Shown: in pieces, positions 32,957 to 42,400 of the stretch
Numbering within the stretch: the stretch's first letter is position 1
Layout: each line of letters starts with the position of its first letter
DNA from: Akkermansiaceae bacterium
Lineage (GTDB): Bacteria > Verrucomicrobiota > Verrucomicrobiia > Verrucomicrobiales > DEV007
DNA length: 64,000 bases
NCBI GenBank assembly: GCA_024233005.1
Contig: JACKQE010000014.1
Span: forward strand, 92,430-156,429
Reading direction: 5' to 3'
Program-made: the position numbers and the translations under genes
Notes under the pieces: generated by a model
Database searches by the model: none
The model's input: the letters and a program-made list of their open reading frames with translations, nothing else
What the model was told of the DNA's origin: nothing

Positions 32957-35761
32957 TCAAGGAGTTTTGGCCACGGCCGGACGTTCCACTTTGAGGAGGA
33001 CGGGAGGAGAAACCTGACCGCCATCGGCCGACGCCTTGATGAAAAACAAGCGTTCCGAAGCGGGGAGCCATTTCGCGGCCGTGATGAAGAACTGCCGTTC
33101 GGTTTGATCCTCGACAATGAGAAGTCCGTTCAGCCCGATGTTGTCCACATAGGACCCGTGGGGGAGGTTCCTCCCCGCGTCTTCTTTGCCCAGCTCGATG
33201 CGTTCTTTGAAATCCAACCGCTCGGCCTGAACCTTTGCCGTGATGGTTTGACCCGGTTGGATGGTCAAGGTCAGATGTTTTCCCGGAGGGGTCACCGGAG
33301 CCCCGGACTGACCGTCGGGAAATACTGCGATGCGAAGTTTGGCCGGCGGTCCCAACTTGAACTCTCCAAGCGCTCCTGACAGTTCATGGCGCAGTGCCTG
33401 TCCGGTTTCCGAGCGGCCAGTGAGCAGCAGTTTGACGGACTGGGTTTGGGCCGCGGTCGGAGCTTTGGCATCGCGGGAAGCATACACCGCCCCCAGCGCG
33501 GAAAACTGTCCGGCTTCGATCACGATCGGACTGGTGGCGCTGAATCCCGGCGGCAGGCCCATGATTTCAGCGGTGATTTCACCGCTGAACCCATCCAGTC
33601 TTTGGGCGGAAAGGCTGAACTCCCGGCCGCTACCGGGAGAGATGGACGCACCGCCGCCGCCCACTGTCACTGAGAAATCGGGCTGTTGGGGACGCAGGCT
33701 CAGTTCATAGTGAAACGCAGGGCCCCCGAAACCACGAACATCGGTGACGGTGGCGAGATAGTCCCCATCGGCCGGAACGGTGAAAATCAGTTGGGAATCT
33801 TGGCCCAATCTCCGGGTCGGCTCGTCATCGTTTTCCAGGTAGAGCGTGAAAACAGGCAGACCGTTGGGCGTGGGAACAGATCCGGCCGGAAGAGGGCGGA
33901 CGATGTAGCAGGGGGCTCCTAGAGCGTGGGCCTGCGCGGTGGTCCCGAAATAAGTGTGACGTGACCCCATGCCCGGGTAGACTTTAAATCCGGAATCTGG
34001 CCCCCGGGGGTACATCCAGAGCTTCACGACCTCTCCATTGGCATAGAGGTATTGATTGAGATCCATCTCCATCCAGTTCTGGACCCGGAAATCTTCGGGA
34101 GTGGTGGAGTCCTTTCCCCGGAAGGTGAACCACGAATCCCGAACGGCTTGTAAGACGACCTGTTGGATCGGCTCACCCTTGACGTTCAAAATGGCCACCT
34201 TGGTATCTGCCGGCGATTTGTCCCGGGCTGCTTTGGTTTCGAGAACCCAGGCTTGACCGGCTTTGGCGGTGAAACGATAGAAATCGATGTCCCCAGACGT
34301 TGCCAGTCGTCCTTTGACAGCAAAGGGTGCGGTGACCACTTGAGCAGTTTGCGCGGCGTCATTGGGTTCCCTTTCCTGGATCACCGGGTGGGGAGACAGG
34401 TCTTGTGGAAGGGCAGCGGTTGTGGTGGGCTGGGATCCTTCCTGGTTGTTTCCCCGAGAGGTACTGGCAGCCGGAAAGTGCCCTCTTTCCAGGGATCCAT
34501 CCAAGCGGCCCATCAGGCAGGATTCCCCCTTCGCGGGAGCGAGCGCGGCAACCACATCGGATTGTCCGGGTTCGGTATGCAGCAGGGAAACGTCCGGCAG
34601 ACTCCAGGCTTTCACGGTCCGGTCGGCGGAGGACGAGAAAAGGACTCGTCCGTCCCGGGAGAGGGCCAGTCGCACGATTTCGTTCTCATGGGCAAACCTT
34701 GCCTCGACGAGGGGATTGATTTGGGCCTTGTCTTTGGAAACCCAATGCCAAATCCGGATTCGGTTGTCGGCCCCGGCAGCGATGATGGATTGTCCATCAG
34801 GAGTGAACAGGACACTGTTTTGGGCTCCCTGGGGTTGGTTGAGGGTGTCCAAACGCTCCCCGGAAGGCACTTTCCAGAGCTTCACCGTTTCATCAGCACT
34901 GGCACTGGCCAGCACTTTGCTGTCAGGACTGAAGGCAAGATCAAAAATGGCGCCATTGTGAACCTCAATGGATCGGGAAATTTTACCCGAGGATTTCTCC
35001 CTGAGAAGGATGCGGCGGTCATAGCCAGCGGTGGCGAGCCATTTGCCATCGGGAGAAATTTCCGCGTCATACAACATGTCGGCGTGTCCGTCGGCGTATT
35101 CGGCCACAAGTTTTCCGGACGCTTGGTCCCAAAGCAGGGCGACGCCCTTGAGTCCGGCGACGCCGGAAGCCGCGATCACTTGATTGCCATCCGGGGAAAA
35201 ATGAGCCGAGGTTACCCGTCCCGGCAGGCCCTCAAAATGTCTGATTTCTTGTTGGTCGTTTGCCTGAAGCAGGGTAATCCGGTTCGACCTCGCCAGGAGC
35301 AGTCTTGTTCCGTCCGGTGAGGTTTCCAAGGACACGATGGCGGGGTCATTTCTTCCTGCCGGGGCATCATCCGGGAGTTTGAGCAGGGAAAGAATAGACA
35401 CGTCCGGCGCGGTTGGACCTTTGGCTCCGGCATTGATCCACGCCTCGATCAGCGCAATGTCTGCCGCCGCAGGTTGGGGTTCCTTTTTGGGTGGCATGGC
35501 CGGCTTTTTTTCGTGGTGCAGGAGACGCACCATCAAACTGGCCCCGGCATCGCCGGGTTTGATGCAGGGGCCATTCTCGCCACCCTTCATCAGGGACGAA
35601 AACGTTTCGACAGAGAGATCTCCATCAAAGTCTTCGGTGTTGTGACAGCCCGCGCAATAGTCCCGAAGGAGCGGAGCGATGTCAGTGTGAAAATCGGGAG
35701 CGGCGGAAACCTTGCCGGCAACCAGCGCCAGCCCGAAGGTCAGGAGGGAAAAAGTGCGCAT
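32957..35761 (-). CDS. cytochrome c (PSCyt1-type) / WD40 exported protein
   Basis: 934 residues. Signal peptide (SLLTFGLALVAGKVSA). Heme motif CAGCH near residue 39 in the context LLRDYCAGCHNTEDFDGD, typical of the planctomycete cytochrome C domain. Residues of about 130-430 form WD40 repeats (VTSAHFSPDGNQVIAASG, DAEISPDGKWLATAGYDR, DLAFSPDSKVLASASADE). Further beta domains resemble pre-peptidase/Ig-like domains (FRVQNWMEMDLNQYLYANGEVV; SISPGSGREFSLSAQ). It is the last gene of the three-gene operon with DUF1501 and DUF1549/1553 genes. Confidence 0.9.
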   Translation of the reverse strand: MRTFSLLTFGLALVAGKVSAAPDFHTDIAPLLRDYCAGCHNTEDFDGDLSVETFSSLMKGGENGPCIKPGDAGASLMVRLLHHEKKPAMPPKKEPQPAAADIALIEAWINAGAKGPTAPDVSILSLLKLPDDAPAGRNDPAIVSLETSPDGTRLLLARSNRITLLQANDQQEIRHFEGLPGRVTSAHFSPDGNQVIAASGVAGLKGVALLWDQASGKLVAEYADGHADMLYDAEISPDGKWLATAGYDRRILLREKSSGKISRSIEVHNGAIFDLAFSPDSKVLASASADETVKLWKVPSGERLDTLNQPQGAQNSVLFTPDGQSIIAAGADNRIRIWHWVSKDKAQINPLVEARFAHENEIVRLALSRDGRVLFSSSADRTVKAWSLPDVSLLHTEPGQSDVVAALAPAKGESCLMGRLDGSLERGHFPAASTSRGNNQEGSQPTTTAALPQDLSPHPVIQEREPNDAAQTAQVVTAPFAVKGRLATSGDIDFYRFTAKAGQAWVLETKAARDKSPADTKVAILNVKGEPIQQVVLQAVRDSWFTFRGKDSTTPEDFRVQNWMEMDLNQYLYANGEVVKLWMYPRGPDSGFKVYPGMGSRHTYFGTTAQAHALGAPCYIVRPLPAGSVPTPNGLPVFTLYLENDDEPTRRLGQDSQLIFTVPADGDYLATVTDVRGFGGPAFHYELSLRPQQPDFSVTVGGGGASISPGSGREFSLSAQRLDGFSGEITAEIMGLPPGFSATSPIVIEAGQFSALGAVYASRDAKAPTAAQTQSVKLLLTGRSETGQALRHELSGALGEFKLGPPAKLRIAVFPDGQSGAPVTPPGKHLTLTIQPGQTITAKVQAERLDFKERIELGKEDAGRNLPHGSYVDNIGLNGLLIVEDQTERQFFITAAKWLPASERLFFIKASADGGQVSPPVLLKVERPAVAKTP

Positions 35762-35773
35762 GCGATGGGAAAA

Positions 35774-38032
35774 TCAGTGTTGAAAAAGGAACTCACGGCT
35801 GGTCATGAGTGCCCAAAAAAGGTCCTCCACGGCGGCCCGTTTTTCGGTGGGCGGGGCAGCGGCAAGGAGATCGACAAATCCTGTCATTTCATCCTCCGTT
35901 GGAGGACGGCTGAGGCACATCAAATAGGCTTGGCGGACCAAATTCGCTGGAGTCGAGTGGGTCTTGAGCAGATCTGTCACCTGTCCCATTTTTTGGGAGA
36001 GCTTGTCATTCAAGGCGTCACCATTCGCAAGGTGGAGCACTTGGATCATGCTGGGTTGACTGGACCGTTCGCACTCACAAGTGATGGCGCGCTCGTTTCT
36101 CCCGAAGGTTTTTAAAAAGTAGGAGGAAACGGCGGAGTCATACAGCTGCAGTGCCCGGGTCCCGGTCGGGTAATAGTCGGTCTTCTCTGTGCTCCCATCC
36201 TGGAGAGCAATTTTGTCGAACCGCCCCGGAACCTGGGTAACCGTGGCGATGGCATCGTGCAACACTTCAGCCATGATCCGGCGGGGATAATACCGGGAGA
36301 AATACTTGGTTTCCTTCTGGTTCTCCGGCAGTGCCTCGCTGGATCTGCGGTAGGTTTGACTGGTGAGGATGAGCCTCATCAACGCTTTCAAATCATAGTC
36401 TTGGTTCGCGAGATAAGCGCTCAAAGCCTGAAGCAGCGGTTCATTGCTGGCGGGGTTGGAAACCCTCAGATCATCCACCGGATTCACGATCCCGGCTCCA
36501 AAAAAGGCAGCCCAGACCCGGTTGGCGATGGATCTGGTGAAATAGGGGTTTTTCGGAGAGGTCAGCCATTGAGCGAGCACTTCGCGGCGGTCGCCGGTGT
36601 CATCGGCGGGGATGGGCTGGGCATCGAGTGGGGCCGGTGGTTGCGGTTTCCCTTTGCCGGGCTGAATCAGGTCGCCGACGGGCTCCACATAGAGCGTCCG
36701 GATGCCGTCTCCGTTCCTCGCGTCGCCCCCCCAGCCTTTGGCCCGGACGCGGGCGAAGAGGTTGGCGAAGGCGTAATACTGGTCGTTGGTCCATTTCTCG
36801 AGCGGGTGATTGTGACATTTGGCGCAATTGATCGACAGGCTGAGAAACGCCTGGCTGACGTTTTCTGCCATCGTTTCCGGATCCTGGTGGACTGCGTAAA
36901 AATTGGTCGCTCCCTCTTCAATGGAACCGCCTTTGGCGGTTAGAACTTCCTGCACCAATTCATCCCATGGCACATTGTCCCGGATCCGTTCCCGCAGCCA
37001 TTGATAATAAGATTTCACCGCCTCCGGTCGGAGGAGTCGTCCATTGACGAGGAACAGGTCGGCCCAACGGTAGGTCCAATAGTCGACAAATTCCTCACGG
37101 GCGAGCAACTGATCAATCAGCCGCTCATCTTTGTCTGGACGAGTATCCTGTTGGAAGGCGATGGTCTCCGACGGAGTGGGGAGCACGCCGATCGTGTCCA
37201 GATAGACCCGGCGGATCCAATCCCCGTCACTGGCGGGAGGGGAGGGGCGAAGATGGAGCTGCTCCAGCTGGGAGAGCACGAGATCATCCACAAAGTGGCT
37301 CCGCTTCTCCTTGGCGAAAACTTCGGCGGGAATGTCCGCCGGGAAGGGGGAGATGACCCGGGCCATCACGATTTGGCTGGAAAACCAGGCCGTCACGGCG
37401 CCTTCCCCGTGACCGATGATTTCGACCTGACCGTTGGCGGGATCGACTTTGGCCACGGTTTCATCCGCAGAAGCGAACTTGGCCCATTTGGTGACATCCT
37501 CGACAGATCCATCGGAATAGTGGGCTTTGACTTGAAGTTGCAGCGTGGCGCCCTTGGTCACCGAGGATCGCGCTGGAATCACTTCCAATTGACTCAGGGT
37601 CGCATCTTGAGCGGAGGGACCCGGAGCCCCGCTCGCAATCCACTCCGCAAGAATGCGGTAATCTTCGGACCGCGGGTCGAGGCGCTTCCCGCCTTTGTGA
37701 CGGGTTGCCGCGGTTGGCTTGGTCAGCAGGAGACTGGCGGCGGGTTGGGACAGATCTATGCGGCGCCCTTTGGTCTCCCGGGTGATATGATACCAATCAG
37801 CCGCAGGATCATAAGCATTCAAACTGAGACGGAACCCTCCTTTTCCCGCCAGCGCGCCGTGGCAACCGCCGGTGTTGCAGCCGGCTTTCGAGAGCACCGG
37901 CAGCACATGGTTGCGGAAGGACCATTCTGAAGGTTCAGCAGACCGTAGCCCGTTCGAAAGGACGAGGAGCGTCAGCCACGGCAGCAGGCAGGATAATTTT
38001 CTCATGTTGGAGGAAGGCAACCGGAGAGTCAT
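35774..38032 (-). CDS. DUF1549/DUF1553 exported protein with Big_2 domain
   Basis: 752 residues. ATG at 38032 overlaps the DUF1501 stop as ATGA; the shorter ATG is at 38005. Signal peptide near LPWLTLLVLSNG. CX4CH-like heme motif CNTGGCH (about residue 52) and CAKCH followed by NHPLEKW. A bacterial Ig-like (Big_2) domain lies around residues 145-230 (LSQLEVIPARSSVTKGATLQ). Then DUF1549 (FVDDLVLSQLEQLHLRPSPP, DWIRRVYLDTIGVLPTP) and DUF1553 (PYFTRSIANRVWAAFFGAGIVNPVDD, YFSRYYPRRIMAEVLHDAI). Extracytoplasmic; function of the complex unproven. Confidence 0.95.
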   Translation of the reverse strand: MTLRLPSSNMRKLSCLLPWLTLLVLSNGLRSAEPSEWSFRNHVLPVLSKAGCNTGGCHGALAGKGGFRLSLNAYDPAADWYHITRETKGRRIDLSQPAASLLLTKPTAATRHKGGKRLDPRSEDYRILAEWIASGAPGPSAQDATLSQLEVIPARSSVTKGATLQLQVKAHYSDGSVEDVTKWAKFASADETVAKVDPANGQVEIIGHGEGAVTAWFSSQIVMARVISPFPADIPAEVFAKEKRSHFVDDLVLSQLEQLHLRPSPPASDGDWIRRVYLDTIGVLPTPSETIAFQQDTRPDKDERLIDQLLAREEFVDYWTYRWADLFLVNGRLLRPEAVKSYYQWLRERIRDNVPWDELVQEVLTAKGGSIEEGATNFYAVHQDPETMAENVSQAFLSLSINCAKCHNHPLEKWTNDQYYAFANLFARVRAKGWGGDARNGDGIRTLYVEPVGDLIQPGKGKPQPPAPLDAQPIPADDTGDRREVLAQWLTSPKNPYFTRSIANRVWAAFFGAGIVNPVDDLRVSNPASNEPLLQALSAYLANQDYDLKALMRLILTSQTYRRSSEALPENQKETKYFSRYYPRRIMAEVLHDAIATVTQVPGRFDKIALQDGSTEKTDYYPTGTRALQLYDSAVSSYFLKTFGRNERAITCECERSSQPSMIQVLHLANGDALNDKLSQKMGQVTDLLKTHSTPANLVRQAYLMCLSRPPTEDEMTGFVDLLAAAPPTEKRAAVEDLFWALMTSREFLFQH

Positions 38033-39411
38033 CCGAAGAGTTCATGAATGGGTTCTTTGCCAAAATCGACCAAGGCAAACGGCCGGCCTGACGGCCCTGG
38101 CAAATGGGAGGTGTGGTCGAGCCCCAAACTGTGGAAAATGGTGGCAACAATGTCACCCGGTTCGACCGGCCGCTCGGCAGGGAATCCGCCATTGGGATCG
38201 CTTTTGCCGACGACTTGGCCTCCTTTGACCCCGCCCCCGGCGAAGGAGACCGTGAAACACTGGGGCCAGTGATCCCGCCCGCCGGCAGGGTTCACCTTGG
38301 GCGTGCGTCCAAACTCGCTCAGAGCGGAAACCAGCGTGTTGTCGAGCAGGCCGCGCTGGTGCAAATCCTCGATCAGGGCGGAATACCCCTGGTCATAGAG
38401 AGGCGCCACCACATTCTTCATTCCGTCAATGGAGGTGAATGGCTTGGAGCCGTGGATGTCCCAGGTCGTTTCACCGAAAACTGTGAGAAAGGTGTTGATC
38501 GTGATAAAGCGGACTCCGTTTTCCACCAACCGCCGGGCCAGAAGACAACTCTGGCCGAACCGGTTCATTCCGTAGCGTTCGCGAACCGCTTGCGGCTCCT
38601 TGGTGAGATCAAAGGCGGCGCGCGCTTGCGCACTGGTCATGAGCCGGAAGGCCGAATGAAAATTGTCATTGAGCAGCCGGGCGTCCTCGCTGGCTTCGAA
38701 CGCCTTGACCGTGTTATCCACGATTTCCCGCATCCGCTGGCGGCGGTTCAGCCGCGCGGCGCCGATCAGATCCGGAGGCAGCAGATCCGGCACTTTGAAA
38801 TCGGGTTTCGAAGGATCCGCCATGAGAGCAAAAGGATCGTGCGCTTTGCCGAGGAATCCGCCGGCCTGGCCGTTCGGTAGATTGCCCCCGCCGCGGCCCA
38901 TCAATTCAGGGAGGACGACAAACGGAGGAAGGTCGGTTTTTCGCCCCATGAGGTAGCTTACCACGGAGCCGGCATGGGGAGATTGAATCCCTCCGGTGAA
39001 GCGCCGTCCGGTCTGCATCATTTGCCAGCCAGCGTCGTGCACGGCCGCGCCGTTGTGATGGCAGGATCGGACCAAGGCGAACTTGTCGGCGATGCTCGCG
39101 TGGTAGGGCAGGATTTCAGAAATGTCGATTTCGGGAGAAACAGTGCGGATGGCTTTGAAAGGTCCGCGGATCTCGCTCGGGGCATCCGGCTTCATGTCCC
39201 AGAGGTCCAGCTGGCTCGGCCCGCCCAGATTGAATATCATGATGCAGGCCTTTTCGTCGTTGCCAGGTTTGACGGCGCCCGCCTGTTTCGCTGCCAGATA
39301 TTGCGGGAGCGAAAGTCCGATCGCACCCAAGGCACCGATCTGGAGGAACTCTCTTCGCGATTTTTGGGGGCCGCAGATCGGGGCCGGACCTTCTGTGAGG
39401 AAATCGAACAT
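38029..39411 (-). CDS. DUF1501 exported protein (Tat leader)
   Basis: 460 residues. A twin-arginine leader (KSRREFLQIGALGAIG) gives folded export. Marks: IMIFNLGGPSQLDLWDMKPDAP, LPYHASIADKFALVRSCHHNGA, HDAGWQMMQTGR, SHLPGPSGRPFALVD, SEFGRTPKVN. This is the DUF1501 family, with a sulfatase-like fold assigned by homology. First gene of the operon; the DUF1549/1553 gene is coupled to it. The divergent AraC gene starts 153 bp away. The substrate is unknown. Confidence 0.93.
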   Translation of the reverse strand: MFDFLTEGPAPICGPQKSRREFLQIGALGAIGLSLPQYLAAKQAGAVKPGNDEKACIMIFNLGGPSQLDLWDMKPDAPSEIRGPFKAIRTVSPEIDISEILPYHASIADKFALVRSCHHNGAAVHDAGWQMMQTGRRFTGGIQSPHAGSVVSYLMGRKTDLPPFVVLPELMGRGGGNLPNGQAGGFLGKAHDPFALMADPSKPDFKVPDLLPPDLIGAARLNRRQRMREIVDNTVKAFEASEDARLLNDNFHSAFRLMTSAQARAAFDLTKEPQAVRERYGMNRFGQSCLLARRLVENGVRFITINTFLTVFGETTWDIHGSKPFTSIDGMKNVVAPLYDQGYSALIEDLHQRGLLDNTLVSALSEFGRTPKVNPAGGRDHWPQCFTVSFAGGGVKGGQVVGKSDPNGGFPAERPVEPGDIVATIFHSLGLDHTSHLPGPSGRPFALVDFGKEPIHELFG

Positions 39412-39528
39412 AGGAGTCGTTGGGTGGTAGGGGGTTCGCCTTCAGAGTAATCTCGCATTGGCCGCCCCGCCAGTCCGTGACAGCGTGCCCCAATCAGGCT
39501 TCACCGTAACGGATCTGTGATTGCTTTC

Positions 39529-39566
39529 TTGTATCGCGATTGAAAAAAATTGTATGATTCGATCAT
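39529..39566 (+). promoter_or_regulatory. AraC-gene promoter with inverted repeat
   Basis: -10 TATGAT (39553-39558, 5/6) with a weak -35 TTGTAT (39529-39534). ATG 39565 starts six bases after the -10. The perfect 13-bp inverted repeat ATGAT-TCG-ATCAT (39554-39566) covers the -10 end and the start codon and could be an operator for this AraC regulator. Low support. Confidence 0.4.
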
Positions 39567-40317
39567 GTCAGGAAATGCAGGGACCCAATTTCAAACGGAA
39601 TTTTTCCAGCGCAATCCGGCGCTTCAGCCAATTCTGGCCCTTTTGGAGAGCATTCCAGGTGCCTTCTTTTTCGTCAAGGATAGGGAAAGCCGCTATGTGA
39701 AGGCCAACGCGGGGACTCTCTCAACCTACGACCTCCGGCGCGAGGAGGACTTGGTGGGCCGCCGCGCCCACGATTTCTTCCCTCCGATCTTTGCCGATGC
39801 CTATGAAACAGAAGATCGTCAGGTCTTTGAAAGCGGAATCCCGATTCGCCACCGCATCTGGCTGGTTCCGCATATCCGAGGCACGCCGCGCTGGTTTGTC
39901 TCCAGCAAGGCGCCGTTGATCGACATTTCGGGGAAAATCATGGGACTCGTGGGCTTGATGCATCCCATCGCCACTCCTGAAGCTCAAAGGACCCATTTTG
40001 GGGAATTGCAGAGGGTCATCACGCATCTCGAAACGCGTTTCGGTGATCCCATTACCGCAGTGCAACTTGCCCGGGAGGCAGGCTTGTCTGTGCCCCAGTT
40101 CAACCGGCGGTTCCGCCAGTTGCTGCGCCTGTCCCCCATGCAGTATGTCGAGTCCCTCCGTGTTCAGGAAGCCCAGCGGAGGTTGGCGACCACGGATGAG
40201 TCCCTCGTCGAAATCGCCCTGGTGACGGGTTTCTGTGATCAAAGTCATTTCACCAAACGCTTCCGTCGGGCCGTGGGCATGACGCCGCTGGCCTACCGGA
40301 AGCGATTCCGGACCTGA
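39565..40317 (+). CDS. PAS-AraC transcriptional regulator
   Basis: 250 residues from ATG 39565; an in-frame TTG is at 39550. An N-terminal PAS domain (LLESIPGAFFFVKDRESRYVKAN; DLVGRRAHDFFP; PLIDISGKIMGLVGLM) and a C-terminal AraC double HTH (AVQLAREAGLSVPQFNRRFRQL, LVEIALVTGFCDQSHFTKRFRRAVGMTPLAYR). It is divergent from the DUF1501/cytochrome operon and is the obvious candidate regulator. The PAS domain may sense a small molecule or redox state. Confidence 0.93.
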   Translation: MSGNAGTQFQTEFFQRNPALQPILALLESIPGAFFFVKDRESRYVKANAGTLSTYDLRREEDLVGRRAHDFFPPIFADAYETEDRQVFESGIPIRHRIWLVPHIRGTPRWFVSSKAPLIDISGKIMGLVGLMHPIATPEAQRTHFGELQRVITHLETRFGDPITAVQLAREAGLSVPQFNRRFRQLLRLSPMQYVESLRVQEAQRRLATTDESLVEIALVTGFCDQSHFTKRFRRAVGMTPLAYRKRFRT

Positions 40318-40365
40318 GCGGGCCTTTGCTTGACATTCACCGGCAAGGGCGGGATCGAAGGAGTC

Positions 40366-40776
40366 ATGGAAATTTCCCTTGCAACGCCGGCCCTGCTTTT
40401 TCCCACGGTATCGTTGTTGATGCTTGCCTACACCAACCGGTTTTTGGGGCTGGCAGGTATCATCCGCAAACTGCATGCAGCCCATCTTGAGGCTCCCAAT
40501 CCGGGGTACGTCGCTCAAATTTCCAATATGAGGACCCGCGTCCGGCTTATCCGGGACATGCAGTTTTGTGGGGTCTTCTGCATGCTCCTTAGCACGGGGT
40601 GCATCTTTGCCATCTTTCTGGGAATGAATATCGTGGGGAATTATCTGTTTGGAGCCGCCCTGGTATTTTTGCTGTTGTCGATGCTGCTTTCATTGATTGA
40701 AATCGGCATGTCGGTGTCGGCCCTTGATCTGCATCTCCAGGATATTGAGCATCCCGCCAAGGCCGATGTGAAGTAG
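40366..40776 (+). CDS. DUF2721 membrane protein
   Basis: 136 residues from ATG 40366, preceded by AAGGAG (good Shine-Dalgarno). Three membrane helices (ALLFPTVSLLMLAY, FCGVFCMLLSTGCIFAIFLG, YLFGAALVFLLLSMLLSLIEI) with conserved RTRVRLIRDMQ and LDLHLQDIE, matching DUF2721. Function unknown. Confidence 0.88.
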   Translation: MEISLATPALLFPTVSLLMLAYTNRFLGLAGIIRKLHAAHLEAPNPGYVAQISNMRTRVRLIRDMQFCGVFCMLLSTGCIFAIFLGMNIVGNYLFGAALVFLLLSMLLSLIEIGMSVSALDLHLQDIEHPAKADVK

Positions 40777-40817
40777 GAACGCTGCATCGCGTCGGAAGGA
40801 ACGAAAGCATCCTGTCC

Positions 40818-41849
40818 CTACGCCGAAGGCGGCATCTCCCGTCGGGGTGTCTTTGAGCGGGGATTCTCACCGCCGTTGGCGGCTTCGGCGGTGGATTTAC
40901 GGGAGGCGTCGTAGGCTTCAATAATGCTCTGCACGACGGGATGCCGGACGACATCCCGCGGGGCGAACCGATTGATGTGGATGCCGGGGATTTCACGGAG
41001 AATATCGAGAGCTTCAAAAAGGCCCGAACGTGCGGCGGGGCGGAGATCGACCTGCGAAGGATCGCCCGTCACGACGCAGCGGGAGCCTTCGCCAATCCGG
41101 GTCAGGAGCATGAACATTTGCTCCCGGGTGGCATTCTGCGCCTCATCCAGGATCACACAGGCGCGGTTGAGTGTTCGGCCCCGCATATAAGCGAGAGGGG
41201 CGATTTCGATGAGATTTTTCTCAACGAATTTTTGCGACTCGCCCGGTTCCAGCATGTCATAAAGCGCATCGTAAAGGGGGCGGAGGTAGGGGAGAACTTT
41301 TTCCTCCAAAGCACCAGGCAAAAATCCCAATGCTTCGCCAGCCTCAACGGCCGGTCTGGTCAGAACGATGCGATCCACCTCGCGGTTTTTGAGGAGATGA
41401 ATGGCATGGGCCATTGCCAGATACGTCTTGCCGGTTCCTGCCGGGCCGATGCCGAAAACGACCACATTCTGCCGCAACGCCTTGAGGTATTCGATCTGAC
41501 CGCGGCTGCGCGGCATCACCGCCTGCTTGGTCGCGGAGCCGAGCATTTTGAGATTTGAGACCGAGTCCAACGGATTGGATGTTTCTCCGGATACGACCGA
41601 TTCGAGCGTCATCCGGAACGTCGGAGGCGAAATGGTGGTGCCTTCACGACGAAGGTTTTCCAAGCGTTCAAAGAGCTGGCGGCCACGGTTCACCGCAGGC
41701 AGGGGGCCGTCAAATCTCAGCCAATTGTCGCGGGTGGTCAGATGCAGGCCGAGGGTGTCTTCCGCCTGCTTGAGAAGACCGGGATCGTCGGCAAAAAGCG
41801 AGTGAAGAAACCAGGAGTTTTCAAATTCCTGGATGTGCTGGCATTCCAT
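40818..41849 (-). CDS. phoH: PhoH-like ATPase/nuclease helicase
   Basis: 343 residues from ATG 41849; upstream frame to 41942 overlaps the neighbour and is rejected. Walker A GPAGTGKT, EAGEALGFLPGALEEKV, Walker B VILDEAQNAT and GDPSQVDL. It belongs to the PhoH family, linked in bacteria with RNA metabolism and ribosome maturation (often next to ybeY, which is not seen here). A C-terminal charged tail (RKSTAEAANGGENPRSKTPRR) follows. Confidence 0.94.
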   Translation of the reverse strand: MECQHIQEFENSWFLHSLFADDPGLLKQAEDTLGLHLTTRDNWLRFDGPLPAVNRGRQLFERLENLRREGTTISPPTFRMTLESVVSGETSNPLDSVSNLKMLGSATKQAVMPRSRGQIEYLKALRQNVVVFGIGPAGTGKTYLAMAHAIHLLKNREVDRIVLTRPAVEAGEALGFLPGALEEKVLPYLRPLYDALYDMLEPGESQKFVEKNLIEIAPLAYMRGRTLNRACVILDEAQNATREQMFMLLTRIGEGSRCVVTGDPSQVDLRPAARSGLFEALDILREIPGIHINRFAPRDVVRHPVVQSIIEAYDASRKSTAEAANGGENPRSKTPRREMPPSA

Positions 41850-41914
41850 GCGAAGGGGGGGGATCGGGGAGGGCAGGATGGTGGAAAAAAGAGGAAAGTC
41901 GCCGGCTCCCTTCC

Positions 41915-42400
41915 TCAGCGGTAACCATAGACCATGGCCCAAGTTGCACCCGTCGGGGAACTTCCTTCGGTGGCGATCAACCGGATGGTGTAGGTCCCGG
42001 TCTTTTTGGGGAGGACGCGGACTCCTGCCGTGTCGCCTCGATTCAGTGATTCCACCGCGACGGAGGTGCCTTCGTCATTGAAGATTTCGACTTTGAGCTC
42101 GCCGGGCGGCAGGGTGGAGGAAGCCCAGAACCAGTATTCATTCCCGCGGTAGAGTTGCTGCCGCAAGAGCACAGGAGCCGAAGACTCGAAAACTCCCGAG
42201 AAAGGTTGGCGTCTCAAATCAAAGCCTTGTACCACATAGGGTTCGGCCACCTTCTGTACCATTTCCAACGGCTTCATGCCGGTATCGGCCCATGCCTGAT
42301 GCGGCGTCAAGAAAACGGTCAGCAGACCAGCGAACCACCGCCACGCCTGAGCGACTCTGGTCTGGTGGGGAGCTGACTCAGGGCACGGATTTGGGCTCAT
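41915..42400 (-). CDS. secreted beta-rich protein, unknown
   Basis: 161 residues. Signal peptide region AWRWFAGLLTVFLTPHQAWA. The mature part is beta-rich (SAPVLLRQQLYRGNEYWFWASS; GELKVEIFNDEGTSVAV; TGTYTIRLIA), resembling pre-peptidase C-terminal or PPC-like domains. The start overlaps the end of the upstream gene by 23 bp. Between that gene and phoH. Function unknown. Confidence 0.75.
   Translation of the reverse strand: MSPNPCPESAPHQTRVAQAWRWFAGLLTVFLTPHQAWADTGMKPLEMVQKVAEPYVVQGFDLRRQPFSGVFESSAPVLLRQQLYRGNEYWFWASSTLPPGELKVEIFNDEGTSVAVESLNRGDTAGVRVLPKKTGTYTIRLIATEGSSPTGATWAMVYGYR

Noticed and set aside
34163..35320. 385-codon plus-strand frame
   Set aside because: Opposite the cytochrome-WD40 gene, Gly-rich translation of WD40 codons in reverse.
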